Assembly: GCA_046582115.1 (NCBI GenBank)
Contig: JAYGFA010000009.1
Span: 1 to 10,423, forward strand
Source of the DNA: UBA11889 sp046582115
Lineage (GTDB): Bacteria; Pseudomonadota; Gammaproteobacteria; Pseudomonadales; Azotimanducaceae
Direction: 5' to 3'
Length of the DNA stretch: 10,423 nucleotides
Within the stretch, counting starts at the first letter, position 1, and the number at the start of each line of letters is the position of its first letter. Position numbers and translations under genes: made by a program. Of this stretch, positions 1 to 7,227 are shown piece after piece. The notes under the pieces were generated by a model. That model made no database searches and was not told the DNA's origin. It saw only the letters and a list, made by a program, of their open reading frames with translations.

Positions 1-18
1 CGTGTGCTCTTCCGATCT
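1..18. other. Untrimmed Illumina TruSeq adapter at the contig end
   Basis: Read on the minus strand, these 18 bases are AGATCGGAAGAGCACACG, the standard start of the TruSeq 3' adapter including the A-tail base. They follow directly on dnaJ coding sequence, and the reading frame stays open through them, giving a false DnaJ tail ending E-D-R-K-S-T. Genomic sequence therefore begins at about position 19. An exact 18-base match placed at the extreme end of the sequence is very unlikely to be chance. Confidence 0.96.
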
Positions 19-692
19 TCATTATCAACGCCCGCAGGCACTTCAACGCGGAGAGTCTTCTGTTGTTCCACGCGACCACCACCACCACAAACCCGGCAAG
101 GATCCGCGATCACTTTCCCGATACCACCACACCTCGGACACGTCTGCTGGACGGCGAAAAAACCACGGGCGATTCTCACTTGACCCGCCCCTGAACATTC
201 GGGACAGGTACTCGGCGTCGAACCTGGAGCCGCACCCGAGCCGTCACAATCACCACACGCGGACATCACCGATACTCGGATTTCCACGGAATCACCGCCC
301 ACGGCTTGTTCTAAGTCAAGGTCTAGGAGATAGCGTAAGTCAGCACCGCTCTGCGCAGCCGTTCTGCCGCGTCTAGTTTGTGCCCCACCGAAAATGTCGC
401 CAAAGACATCTCCAAAAATATCGCCAAAATTCCCGTCAAATCCACCACCCATACCACCGTTCCGTCCTTCGACGCCGGCATGGCCAAACTGGTCATAGGC
501 TTGACGTTTTTCGGAGTCAGAAAGTACCTCGTACGCTTCCGATGCCTCCTTGAAACGGACATCGGCATCCTTAGCATCTGGATTTCGATCGGGATGATAT
601 TTCATTGCTAGACGGCGATACGCTTTCTTGATATCGCCATCGCCCGCGCCTCGGCCTACCCCAAGCACTTCGTAGTAATCGCGTTTAGCCAT
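19..692 (-). CDS. dnaJ: Chaperone protein DnaJ (Hsp40), C-terminus missing at contig end
   Basis: Co-chaperone that delivers unfolded substrates to DnaK and stimulates its ATPase. The ATG at 692-690 is preceded by an AGGGG ribosome site (697-701) and gives MAKRDYYEVLGV. The J domain (about residues 1-70) contains the HPD motif within K-Y-H-P-D-R-N. A Gly/Phe-rich stretch follows (G-G-M-G-G-G-F-D and repeated G-D-I-F / G-D-V-F units). All four zinc-finger repeats are present and intact: CGDCDGSG, CPECSGAG, CPRCGGIG and CRVCGGGG. About 224 residues are genomic, ending in V-E-V-P-A-G-V-D-N, where substrate-binding domain I resumes after the zinc fingers. The remaining ~150 residues (rest of the substrate-binding and dimerisation domains) are missing because the contig stops, not because of mutation. 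It is the last gene of hrcA-grpE-dnaK-dnaJ, 63 bp after dnaK. Identification is secure. Confidence 0.97.
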
Positions 693-755
693 GATTCCCC
701 TGACCGCGCCCAGCCGAGACCAGCGGCCCCCGAAGGCTGAAGACTACCCTTTCAA

Positions 756-2678
756 TTACTTTTCGTCGTCCTTAACTTCTTCGTACTCGGCGTCAACTAC
801 ATCGTCCGCTTCTGGCGAACTTGCACCATTGTCACCACCTTCCGTTGCTCCGGCTGCCGTTTCATTGGCATACATCTTTTGCACCAGACCACTCGTGGCC
901 TCGGACAACGCTTGTATCGCAGTTTCGATCCGTTCTTTGTCGTCGGTCTTACTGGCTTCGTCCAATGATGTCGCTGCAGATTCGATGGCATCTTTCTCTT
1001 CGTCCGTTGCCTGATCAGGGGCATCGGTGACCATCTTGCGCGCCGCGTGCGAAAGTCCGTTGGCTTGATTTCGCAAATTGACCAATTCCTCGAATTTCGC
1101 ATCCTCTTCCGAGTGCGCTTCAGCGTCCCTCACCATGTCATCGATCTCTTCATCAGAGAGACCGCCTGACGCCTTGATGACAATCGATTGCTCTTTGCTT
1201 GTCGCCATATCTTTGGCCGATACGTTCAGTATCCCGTTTGCATCTATATCGAAGCTGACCTCAATCTGCGGTATGCCACGAGGAGATGGCGGAATGTCCG
1301 AAAGGTCGAATCTGCCCAGGGACTTATTCTGGGCAACCTGTTTCCTTTCACCTTGCAAAACGTGAATCGTCACCGCAGTTTGGTTGTCATCTGCGGTTGA
1401 GAAATTTTGTTGCTTCTTCGCGGGAATGGTGGTGTTTTTGTCGATGAGCGTACTCATGACTCCTCCCAACGTTTCGATACCCAGCGATAACGGCGTTACA
1501 TCAAGTAGTAGTACGTCTTTGACGTCACCGGATAGTACGGCCCCTTGGATCGCCGCCCCCATGGCAACGGCTTCATCTGGGTTCACGTCCTTTCTGGGCT
1601 CTTGTCCAAAAAAGTCACTAACTTTTTCCTGGACCATTGGCATACGCGTTTGTCCGCCGACCAAGATCACGTCATCAATATCCCCAACTTTTAAACCCGC
1701 ATCGTCGATCGCCGTCCGGCATGGTCCGATGGTTTTCTCAACTATATTTTCGACCAGCGCCTCCAATTTAGCCCTTGTGACTTTAACCACGAGGTGCTTC
1801 GGGCCGGTGTTGTCCGCCGTTATGTATGGCAAGTTGACCTCTGTTTCTTGACTGGTGGAAAGCTCGATCTTGGCTTTTTCCGCTGCTTCCTTTAATCGTT
1901 GTAACGCTAACGGATCACTATGTAGGTCTATCCCATTTTGTTCTTTAAATTCATCGGCCAGGTAGTCGATCAACGTGAGGTCGAAATCTTCGCCTCCCAG
2001 GAACGTGTCGCCGTTCGTTGAAAGCACTTCAAACTGAGTTTCGCCGTCAATTTCGGCAATCTCTATCACTGAAACATCAAACGTCCCGCCGCCGAGATCG
2101 TATACTGCTATCTTCGAATCCCCGCGCTGCTTATCCATCCCGTATGCGAGTGCAGCCGCAGTTGGTTCATTAATAATCCGGCGGACTTCAAGCCCGGCAA
2201 TCTTACCGGCGTCTTTGGTGGCCTGCCTTTGTGAATCATTGAAGTATGCCGGCACAGTGATCACCGCTTCGGTGACCGTATCACCCAAAAATTCTTCAGC
2301 GGTCTTTTTCATTTTCTTGAGAACTTCTGCGGACACCTGCGGCGGTGCAAGTTGTTCGTCTTTCGCTTGCACCCAAGCATCGCCATTGCTTGCTTTAACA
2401 ATTTGATAAGGGACCATCTTGATATCCCGCTGCACCATTTCGTCGTCGAACTTGCGTCCGATCAACCGTTTAACAGAAAACAACGTGTGGTCAGGGTTGG
2501 TTACGGCTTGTCGTTTGGCACTTTGTCCAACAAGCACTTCTCCCTTATCCGAATACGCCACAATAGAGGGCGTGGTCCGGTCCCCCTCGGCATTCTCAAT
2601 CACACGAGCGTCAGTACCATCTACAACGGCGACGCACGAATTTGTCGTCCCGAGGTCAATTCCTATAATTCTTGCCAT
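756..2678 (-). CDS. dnaK: Molecular chaperone DnaK (Hsp70)
   Basis: ATP-dependent cytoplasmic Hsp70 that binds exposed hydrophobic segments, working with DnaJ and GrpE. The 640 residues are full length, and the numbering tracks E. coli DnaK closely. The nucleotide-binding domain (about 1-388) shows the three Hsp70 signatures: I-D-L-G-T-T-N-S near residue 7, V-Y-D-L-G-G-G-T-F-D with Thr199 (the autophosphorylation position), and V-I-L-V-G-G-Q-T-R-M-P at about 337. The interdomain linker V-L-L-L-D-V-T-P is at 389-396, followed by the beta-sandwich substrate domain and helical lid. The tail ends E-Y-E-E-V-K-D-D-E-K, close to the E-E-V-K-D-D-K-K end of proteobacterial DnaK. The start at 2678 has an AGG-type ribosome site 9 bp upstream (AGGTTAAAC-ATG). 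It lies 91 bp after grpE and 63 bp before dnaJ. Long ORFs on the opposite strand are shadows. Confidence 0.99.
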   Translation of the reverse strand: MARIIGIDLGTTNSCVAVVDGTDARVIENAEGDRTTPSIVAYSDKGEVLVGQSAKRQAVTNPDHTLFSVKRLIGRKFDDEMVQRDIKMVPYQIVKASNGDAWVQAKDEQLAPPQVSAEVLKKMKKTAEEFLGDTVTEAVITVPAYFNDSQRQATKDAGKIAGLEVRRIINEPTAAALAYGMDKQRGDSKIAVYDLGGGTFDVSVIEIAEIDGETQFEVLSTNGDTFLGGEDFDLTLIDYLADEFKEQNGIDLHSDPLALQRLKEAAEKAKIELSTSQETEVNLPYITADNTGPKHLVVKVTRAKLEALVENIVEKTIGPCRTAIDDAGLKVGDIDDVILVGGQTRMPMVQEKVSDFFGQEPRKDVNPDEAVAMGAAIQGAVLSGDVKDVLLLDVTPLSLGIETLGGVMSTLIDKNTTIPAKKQQNFSTADDNQTAVTIHVLQGERKQVAQNKSLGRFDLSDIPPSPRGIPQIEVSFDIDANGILNVSAKDMATSKEQSIVIKASGGLSDEEIDDMVRDAEAHSEEDAKFEELVNLRNQANGLSHAARKMVTDAPDQATDEEKDAIESAATSLDEASKTDDKERIETAIQALSEATSGLVQKMYANETAAGATEGGDNGASSPEADDVVDAEYEEVKDDEK

Positions 2679-2739
2679 GTTTAACCTAGTACTGGCGCCG
2701 CTTTTTTAGCATAACGCTCGTGCATTCTCTGAACCTGAG

Positions 2740-2769
2740 ATATTGGTCCAATTCCCTACGTTTCAAGGG
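2740..2769 (-). promoter_or_regulatory. Candidate sigma-32 heat-shock promoter upstream of dnaK
   Basis: On the minus strand, immediately after the grpE stop, CCCTTGAAA (2769-2761) is followed by a 13-nt spacer and ACCAATAT (2747-2740). The -35 matches the sigma-32 core CTTGAAA, and the 13-nt spacing equals that of the E. coli dnaK P1 promoter. The -10 agrees with CCCCATnT at five of its seven fixed positions. It would start transcription about 55 nt upstream of dnaK. This is inferred from motif and position only. Confidence 0.5.
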
Positions 2770-3432
2770 TTAGGGTGTCTTTTTTGACTCCGACGTATCT
2801 TTCGCCACCAACACGCGGGCCGGGCGAACAAGCCGGTCATTGAGTGTGTAACCCTTTTGAACAACTTCCAGGACCGATCCGGGTTCCGCGTCTGGGTTTT
2901 CAAGCACACTCATCGCTTCGTGATATTCGGGATCAAACGGTTCGCCAGTCGGATCAATCGACTTTATCCCAGCTTTCTGCAGCACATCGATGAAGAGCCT
3001 GTACGAAAGTTCAATACCTTCCAGCGTGGCATGAACTGAACCGTCACTTTCTTGACCGTCATCTGTGGCCGTCTCCACCGCCTTTTCAAAGCTATCAAGC
3101 ACAGGCAAAAGGTTCTCCGTCAAACTCTCGAGCGCATATTTATGCGCATTCTCAACCGCTTTGTCGGCACGTTTTCGGATGTTGTCAGCCTCCGCTACAG
3201 CCCGTAAGGCTCGATCCTCTGCCTCGGCCAACTGTCCACGCACCTCCACGAGCGCAGCCTCCGGCGATGTCTCTATAGATTCATCGGCGGCAGCTTCGGT
3301 GTCCAGTCCACAAGTTTCGACCTCGTCGGACGATGCTTTGGGATCTACCGGAGTGTCCGAGCAGTTTTCTTCGGATTGTGAAACCGGAGAATCTTCGCGA
3401 GGCTCTACATCCGAGTCGTTTTCTTCTGCCAT
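2770..3432 (-). CDS. grpE: Nucleotide exchange factor GrpE
   Basis: Cytoplasmic dimer that releases ADP from DnaK. It is 220 residues, somewhat long for the family because of an acidic, Ser/Glu/Asp-rich disordered N-terminus (about residues 1-57). A long helical, coiled-coil-like segment follows (about 57-120, containing E-A-D-N-I-R-K-R). The C-terminal beta-wing holds the family signature F-D-P-E-Y-H-E-A-M at about 166-174 and G-Y-T-L-N-D-R-L-V-R-P-A-R-V-L-V-A at 194-210. The ATG at 3432 has only a weak ribosome site (GACGGGT directly upstream). It lies 54 bp after hrcA and is transcribed with it. The inter-gene stretch 3433-3486 holds a 10-bp palindrome, CGGTCGACCG (3468-3477), but no clear promoter. 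Confidence 0.97.
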   Translation of the reverse strand: MAEENDSDVEPREDSPVSQSEENCSDTPVDPKASSDEVETCGLDTEAAADESIETSPEAALVEVRGQLAEAEDRALRAVAEADNIRKRADKAVENAHKYALESLTENLLPVLDSFEKAVETATDDGQESDGSVHATLEGIELSYRLFIDVLQKAGIKSIDPTGEPFDPEYHEAMSVLENPDAEPGSVLEVVQKGYTLNDRLVRPARVLVAKDTSESKKTP

Positions 3433-3486
3433 ACCCGTCTTTTCACCGTTATCGAAAACGTCATATGCGGTCGACCGACCGAAAAA

Positions 3487-4563
3487 TCAATGCCTTCCGT
3501 AATCCAGTGCCGAGCCCAAAAGACGAGCGGTCAGGTCCACCAATGGAATCACCTTTTGATAGGACATCCGAGTGGGTCCGATCACGCCAAGCACGCCCGC
3601 AATCTCACCATCAATCTCATACGGTGCCGATATAAGACTGTATTCATCGAGCGGGCGGTAGCCAGATTCCTCTCCGATGAACAGCTGCACACCATTCGTT
3701 TCCAAACAACGATCCAGCAAATGCACGATCGCGTTCTTCTCTTTGAAAGCATCTAGCAAGCGCTGAACTTCCTCCGAAGAACTGAGAAAACTCATCAAGT
3801 TGCGTTCACCGGATACCACGTAATCGTGTTCGTCGTCTTGTACGAAGGTTTTCGACGCCATATCGAGCGCGGTCTGCATGAGTTCGTCCATCCGTTGCTT
3901 ATCATCGCTCATGCTTTCAAGGATGCCTTTACGTATGGACAACAACGAACGGCCACCAAATTGACGGTTTATAAAATTCGCCGCCTGAGTCAACTCGACA
4001 TCCGAATACTCGCGGTCGGTCTCTACTACCCGGTTCTGCACTTCGCGCTCATTCACCACCAAGATCGTCAACACTCTATTGCCTGAAAGCGGCAGAAACT
4101 CGACTTGCCTGAGTTCAACCTGCTCGGGACGCGGCATCGTGACTAAGCCAGCGAGGTGCGAAACCTGGGAAAGGATATTTGATGCCGATTCTACAAGTTC
4201 GTTCGGGGACATGCGGGTGTGTAGTCCATCGCGTAGGTACTGAACAGATGCAGCTTCCAACGGCTGCACTGAGATCAGGCTATCGACAAACAATCGAAGC
4301 CCCCGGTGTGTTGGCACTTTTCCGGCAGAAGTGTGTGGTGAACGGACCAGCCCGCGCATTTCAAGGTCTGACATGATATTGCGTACGGTTGCCGGACTCA
4401 CCGCGATCGCGGTTGTTTCCGACAACGTCTTCGAACCAACCGGCGTGCCTTGCTCTAGATATTCTTCTACAAGAAGTTTAAAAAGGTGTTGCTCGCGATC
4501 CGGGATCAAGTGGGTGTCACGGACTTCGTCGTTCAATCGTTGGTGTTTTTCTGCACGTGTCAT
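3487..4563 (-). CDS. hrcA: Heat-inducible transcription repressor HrcA
   Basis: Repressor that binds CIRCE inverted repeats and whose folding depends on GroEL, so heat shock relieves repression. The 358 residues are normal length. The N-terminal winged helix-turn-helix spans about residues 25-95, with S-P-A-T-V-R-N-I-M-S-D-L-E-M-R-G-L-V as recognition region and S-A-G-K-V-P-T-H-R-G-L-R as the family hallmark. The C-terminal domain ends in the typical G-V-L-G-V-I-G-P-T-R-M-S-Y-Q-K-V-I-P-L-V. About 20 residues precede the usual family start, but no later start codon lies before the conserved region. It is the first gene of the chaperone operon and divergent from the recN remnant. No convincing CIRCE dyad (TTAGCACTC-N9-GAGTGCTAA) is visible upstream, so its target here may lie elsewhere, for example at groESL. 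Confidence 0.97.
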   Translation of the reverse strand: MTRAEKHQRLNDEVRDTHLIPDREQHLFKLLVEEYLEQGTPVGSKTLSETTAIAVSPATVRNIMSDLEMRGLVRSPHTSAGKVPTHRGLRLFVDSLISVQPLEAASVQYLRDGLHTRMSPNELVESASNILSQVSHLAGLVTMPRPEQVELRQVEFLPLSGNRVLTILVVNEREVQNRVVETDREYSDVELTQAANFINRQFGGRSLLSIRKGILESMSDDKQRMDELMQTALDMASKTFVQDDEHDYVVSGERNLMSFLSSSEEVQRLLDAFKEKNAIVHLLDRCLETNGVQLFIGEESGYRPLDEYSLISAPYEIDGEIAGVLGVIGPTRMSYQKVIPLVDLTARLLGSALDYGRH

Positions 4564-4635
4564 GACTACCGAAGATTAACGTAAATCCTAGGAACCGTCG
4601 GCTACTCTAGCACAGTAGAAACCGCTCATTGCGAC
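4564..4635. promoter_or_regulatory. Divergent intergenic region between hrcA and the recN remnant
   Basis: These 72 bp must carry the promoter for the heat-shock operon and formerly that for recN. I see a 5-bp inverted repeat with a 7-nt loop, CTACT-CTAGCAC-AGTAG, at about 4602-4618. I see no CIRCE dyad, no good sigma-32 -35 box and no clear LexA box. No precise promoter is assigned. Confidence 0.35.
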
Positions 4636-4779
4636 GTGCTGACGCAACTCAGCATCCGTAACTTTGTCCTAGTCGAAAATCTAGAGATCGCCTTAGATTC
4701 GGGCGTGACGGTGTTGACGGGTGAGTCTGGCGCGGGCAACCAGTCGGTCGGGCTTGTCGATCCATTACAACCAAAATAA
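4636..4779 (+). pseudogene. recN: DNA repair protein RecN, N-terminal remnant truncated in the Walker A motif
   Basis: From a GTG at 4636 the frame reads MLTQLSIRNFVLVENLEI, then D-S-G-V-T-V-L-T-G-E-S-G-A-G. This is the conserved start of RecN, an SMC-like ATPase of double-strand-break repair of about 550 residues. The P-loop should continue G-K-S; here it reads G-N-Q-S-V-G-L-V-D-P-L-Q-P-K and stops at 4777-4779, leaving 47 codons. No trace of the coiled coil, Walker B or C-terminal ATPase half is found before bamE, about 70 bp on. The remnant cannot be a working ATPase. Matching recN bases are clear up to about 4739. Residues 37-44 (S-V-G-L-V-D-P-L) faintly resemble the normal S-x-x-x-D-A-L, so the exact breakpoint is uncertain. 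Either a genomic deletion of most of recN or an assembly join would explain this. No ribosome site is obvious. Confidence 0.8.
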
Positions 4780-4849
4780 ATCGAATCGGTCTTTAAGCGT
4801 ACCCGCTGATGCATTAACGTTCGCGGACTCATAGAAACAGCCCGTGAAT

Positions 4850-5212
4850 ATGGTCCTGAAACGCTTGTCTTGGCTCTTATTCGTTTGCGCGATTGTCGGG
4901 TGCTCGATTTCAATGCCGCGTGTCCACAAGGTCGCTGTTCAGCAGGGCAACATCCTCAACCAGTCCATGATCGATAAACTGAAGCCGGGGATGACTCGGG
5001 CCCAAGTAGCCTACATTATGGGCCGACCGGTAATGATCAATACCTTCAACCCTGATCGCTGGGACTACGTATTTACACTAGAGGTACCGGGTCAGTTCTA
5101 TGAAACCACACGCATGTCGCTATTTTTTGAAAACGACGTCTTGACCCACTTCAGCGGTGACATGGCCCCCTCCAACGCAAAACCTGGCGACGCCGCCACC
5201 GGCTCTAAATAA
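4850..5212 (+). CDS. bamE: Outer membrane protein assembly factor BamE (SmpA/OmlA) lipoprotein
   Basis: Small lipoprotein subunit of the BAM complex, which inserts beta-barrel proteins into the outer membrane. From ATG 4850 it has 120 residues: a short signal peptide with lipobox I-V-G-C (lipidated Cys18), then the BamE fold. Conserved are V-Q-Q-G-N-I-L at about 30, K-L-K-P-G-M-T-R-A-Q-V with G-R-P, and D-R-W-D-Y-V-F. An in-frame GTG at 4844 would add two residues; neither start has a good ribosome site. Position 4850 is preferred because it puts M-V-L-K-R directly before the hydrophobic core. It follows the broken recN on the same strand and is convergent with ratA. In pseudomonads recN, fur and omlA lie together; no fur is seen here. 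Confidence 0.93.
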   Translation: MVLKRLSWLLFVCAIVGCSISMPRVHKVAVQQGNILNQSMIDKLKPGMTRAQVAYIMGRPVMINTFNPDRWDYVFTLEVPGQFYETTRMSLFFENDVLTHFSGDMAPSNAKPGDAATGSK

Positions 5213-5239
5213 GCCTCATTCTTGGTGACAGTGAACATT

Positions 5240-5271
5240 TCACTACGTGTCGCCTAGTGACCCTATTTTTT
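5240..5271 (+). terminator. Probable intrinsic terminator of bamE
   Basis: A perfect 6-bp stem TCACTA/TAGTGA (5240-5245 with 5255-5260) and a 9-nt loop are followed after 5 nt by six T residues (5266-5271), 28 bp past the bamE stop. A competing hairpin, AGTGAA-CAT-TTCACT (5230-5244), shares the left arm. The T-run serves only the plus strand, so ratA on the other strand would not be stopped by it. Confidence 0.55.
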
Positions 5272-5292
5272 CATGGAGGATGCGGCTCCGAA

Positions 5293-5736
5293 CTAATCCA
5301 AGCCTTCTTCCGATAAAACGTCATGGGCACGTATGGAAAAGGAATCCACTAACCCGTTGACAATCTCCGCGAAGAATGGCCCCAGCAAACCGTTAATAAC
5401 TAAACTTTTTAGTTGGAACGATACTTTAAGGCCTACACGGCATCCGGCGCCTAGGTCCCTGAAGCTCCACTGCCCATTGAAACTTTCGAAGGGTCCACTC
5501 ACCAAAGAAAGGACAATGGTTCCGCTCTCACTCTGATCATTACGCGTCACTAAAGTTTCGGCAACTCCCCGCCCTGAAAGCTCGAGGCGCGCGACCACGA
5601 AATCATTCCCCTCTTCAATAACCCTGGAACTTTTGCACCCTGGTACAAACTCACTGTAGCGATCAACATCGTTAACGAGCTCCTGCAACGCCGTAGCGCT
5701 GTACGGCAGTAACACACTGCGTTCAACCGTCCTCAC
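5293..5736 (-). CDS. ratA: RatA family SRPBCC/START-like protein
   Basis: Member of the polyketide cyclase / Coq10-like START-fold family called RatA. In E. coli it was described as a toxin that blocks 70S ribosome association; relatives bind ubiquinone or lipids, so the role here is uncertain. The 147 residues match the family: V-L-L-P-Y-S-A at 8-14, V-N-D-V-D-R-Y-S-E-F-V-P-G-C at 21-34, a G-P-F-E-S-F-N-G-Q-W-S-F segment at 81-92, and a C-terminal long helix ending F-S-I-R-A-H-D-V. The start is GTG at 5736, with GGGGAC a few bases upstream, only 15 bp after the transporter stop, so the two are probably co-transcribed. The partner ratB (RnfH-like), normally next to ratA, is missing: only an 80-bp gap precedes convergent bamE. 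Confidence 0.88.
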   Translation of the reverse strand: MRTVERSVLLPYSATALQELVNDVDRYSEFVPGCKSSRVIEEGNDFVVARLELSGRGVAETLVTRNDQSESGTIVLSLVSGPFESFNGQWSFRDLGAGCRVGLKVSFQLKSLVINGLLGPFFAEIVNGLVDSFSIRAHDVLSEEGLD

Positions 5737-5751
5737 TGGTCGTCCCCGGGA

Positions 5752-7116
5752 TTAATCAGTCGGCCAGATCGTGTAGAGAAACACAATCAGAATCCCTAAC
5801 GGGGCTATTACTCTCGACGAAGTCGTCCATATCACGACGGCGGATTTAGAGGTAATACCCAACTGCGACATGACGGTGGCTTTGGGTAGAACGTAGCCAG
5901 CGAAAAGCGCAATAAACAAAGCGCCTAGCGGTAACATGATATTCGCGGTGAGGTAGTCGATCGATTCAAACACGGTTTTTTCGCCAACCACGTAGACGTC
6001 TGACCAGATGTTGAATGAAAATACCGATGCCAAACCCAATATCCAACACGCAACTCCAAGGCTTACCGCGACTCGGGACCGCACGACGTTGTACTCCTCG
6101 ACAAGAAACGCGATCGCCGGTTCAGTCAAGGAGATGGCCGAGGTAATCGCCGCGAAGCTCACCAGAATAAAGAAAATGCCGCCAAACAGCGCACCCAGCG
6201 GCATCTGTCCAAACGCAAGCGGTACCGTAACAAACATCAGTCCGGATCCGCTCCCTGGTTCCAGTCCATTGGCAAAGACAATCGAAAAAATGGCGAGGCC
6301 GGCTATCAAAGCGACCGCGGTGTCTAGGGCTGCTATGGTGATGACGGTTCGTGTAATTGAGACCGAGCTTGGGACGTACGCGCCGTACGCCATGATCGCA
6401 CCCATTCCAATACTCAAAGTAAAAGCGGCGTGACCAAGGGCGACCAACAGACCGTCAACGGACAGCGCGTCCCACTTCAACGCAAACATAAAATCAAAAC
6501 CTTGCGCAAAGCCACCTGACGCAATGCCATAACCCAGCAATACGATCAACAAAATGAACAACAGCGGCATCAGCCACCGAATCGCACGCTCGAGGCCACT
6601 CACGACTCCCCGTGCAACAATGAAGACAGTGATACCCATGAAGATCGTGTGGAACACGGCCATGAGAATGGGATCGCCGTGTAATGCCGCTAACGCACGC
6701 GTAGCCGTCGCCCCATCCACTCCGGTAAAACTGCCGCTCGCGAGTTGCCCGATGTAGTAAAGACCCCATCCAGCAATCACCGAATAGAACGAAAGGATGA
6801 GGAAACCGGCGACCACCCCAGCCCAACCGATCAACGACCAGGCTTTCGAACCCTCGCTTTGTTGCACCAACGCTCGCATCGAGTTGATCGGGCTTTGGCG
6901 ACCCTGCCGACCAATGAGCACCTCAGCCATCATGACTGGAACGCCGACAAGAACGACGCAGAAAAGATACGCGACCACAAATACGCCTCCACCGTTTTCA
7001 CCAGCGATGTATGGAAACTTCCAGATATTGCCCAGCCCAACTGCGGATCCTGCAGCCGCGAGCACAAACGACCCACGGCCGGACCACATGCCATGTTTGG
7101 ATTCGTCTGGGGTCAC
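5752..7116 (-). CDS. Sodium-dependent transporter, NSS/SNF family
   Basis: Inner-membrane Na+-coupled symporter of the neurotransmitter:sodium symporter family, probably for an amino acid. The 454 residues have about 11 hydrophobic segments, as in bacterial MhsT/Tyt1-type members. TM1 carries the hallmark A-A-G-S-A-V-G-L-G-N-I-W-K-F-P-Y (about 21-36), with Asn30 at the sodium-1 position. TM3 has F-Y-S-V-I-A-G-W at 110-117. TM8 has A-A-I-T-S at 322-326, aligning with LeuT Ala351, Thr354 and Ser355 of the sodium-2 site. Both sodium sites thus look intact; the substrate cannot be deduced. The GTG start at 7116 (M-T-P-D-E-S-K) has a weak AAAGAG ribosome site; ATG at about 7089 would cut into the start of TM1's leader. 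It is upstream of and probably co-transcribed with ratA, and divergent from smpB. Confidence 0.94.
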   Translation of the reverse strand: MTPDESKHGMWSGRGSFVLAAAGSAVGLGNIWKFPYIAGENGGGVFVVAYLFCVVLVGVPVMMAEVLIGRQGRQSPINSMRALVQQSEGSKAWSLIGWAGVVAGFLILSFYSVIAGWGLYYIGQLASGSFTGVDGATATRALAALHGDPILMAVFHTIFMGITVFIVARGVVSGLERAIRWLMPLLFILLIVLLGYGIASGGFAQGFDFMFALKWDALSVDGLLVALGHAAFTLSIGMGAIMAYGAYVPSSVSITRTVITIAALDTAVALIAGLAIFSIVFANGLEPGSGSGLMFVTVPLAFGQMPLGALFGGIFFILVSFAAITSAISLTEPAIAFLVEEYNVVRSRVAVSLGVACWILGLASVFSFNIWSDVYVVGEKTVFESIDYLTANIMLPLGALFIALFAGYVLPKATVMSQLGITSKSAVVIWTTSSRVIAPLGILIVFLYTIWPTD

Positions 7117-7197
7117 GTAAACATCTCTTTGTTAATCGGCAAGGTCCATTCTGTCCCGCTCATTGCTTCGTTGCCAGTTACCAATCCAATCGACTAT

Positions 7198-7227
7198 TTC
7201 ATAGGCCACCCCGAGCTCGCCTATAAT
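7198..7227 (+). promoter_or_regulatory. Sigma-70-like promoter of smpB, possibly leaderless
   Basis: A perfect -10 box TATAAT (7222-7227) is preceded by TTCATA (7198-7203, 4 of 6 to TTGACA) at 18-nt spacing. The expected start point, 7 nt beyond the -10, is 7234, the A of the smpB ATG. There is no Shine-Dalgarno sequence before that ATG. Confidence 0.55.

Noticed and set aside
2..376. Plus-strand open frame of 124 residues at the left end
   Set aside because: It is antisense to dnaJ, whose J domain and four zinc-finger repeats are clear on the minus strand. It has a low-complexity His/Pro/Arg composition and begins in adapter sequence.
693..755. Possible hairpin between dnaK and dnaJ (CAGCC ... 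GGCTG on the minus strand)
   Set aside because: The stem is only 5 bp with a 19-nt loop and no T-run, so it is not a supportable terminator or riboregulator.
1384..1851. 155-residue plus-strand open frame within dnaK
   Set aside because: It is the antisense shadow of conserved dnaK codons, rich in Ser/Thr with no recognisable motif or ribosome site.
2699..2735. Possible CIRCE half-site (TTAGCAT at about 2706) before dnaK
   Set aside because: There is no matching second arm at 9-nt spacing. The nearby GTGCAT is not its inverted complement.
4626..4913. 95-residue minus-strand open frame across the recN remnant and bamE start
   Set aside because: It is antisense to both genes and resembles no known protein; in particular it is not Fur.
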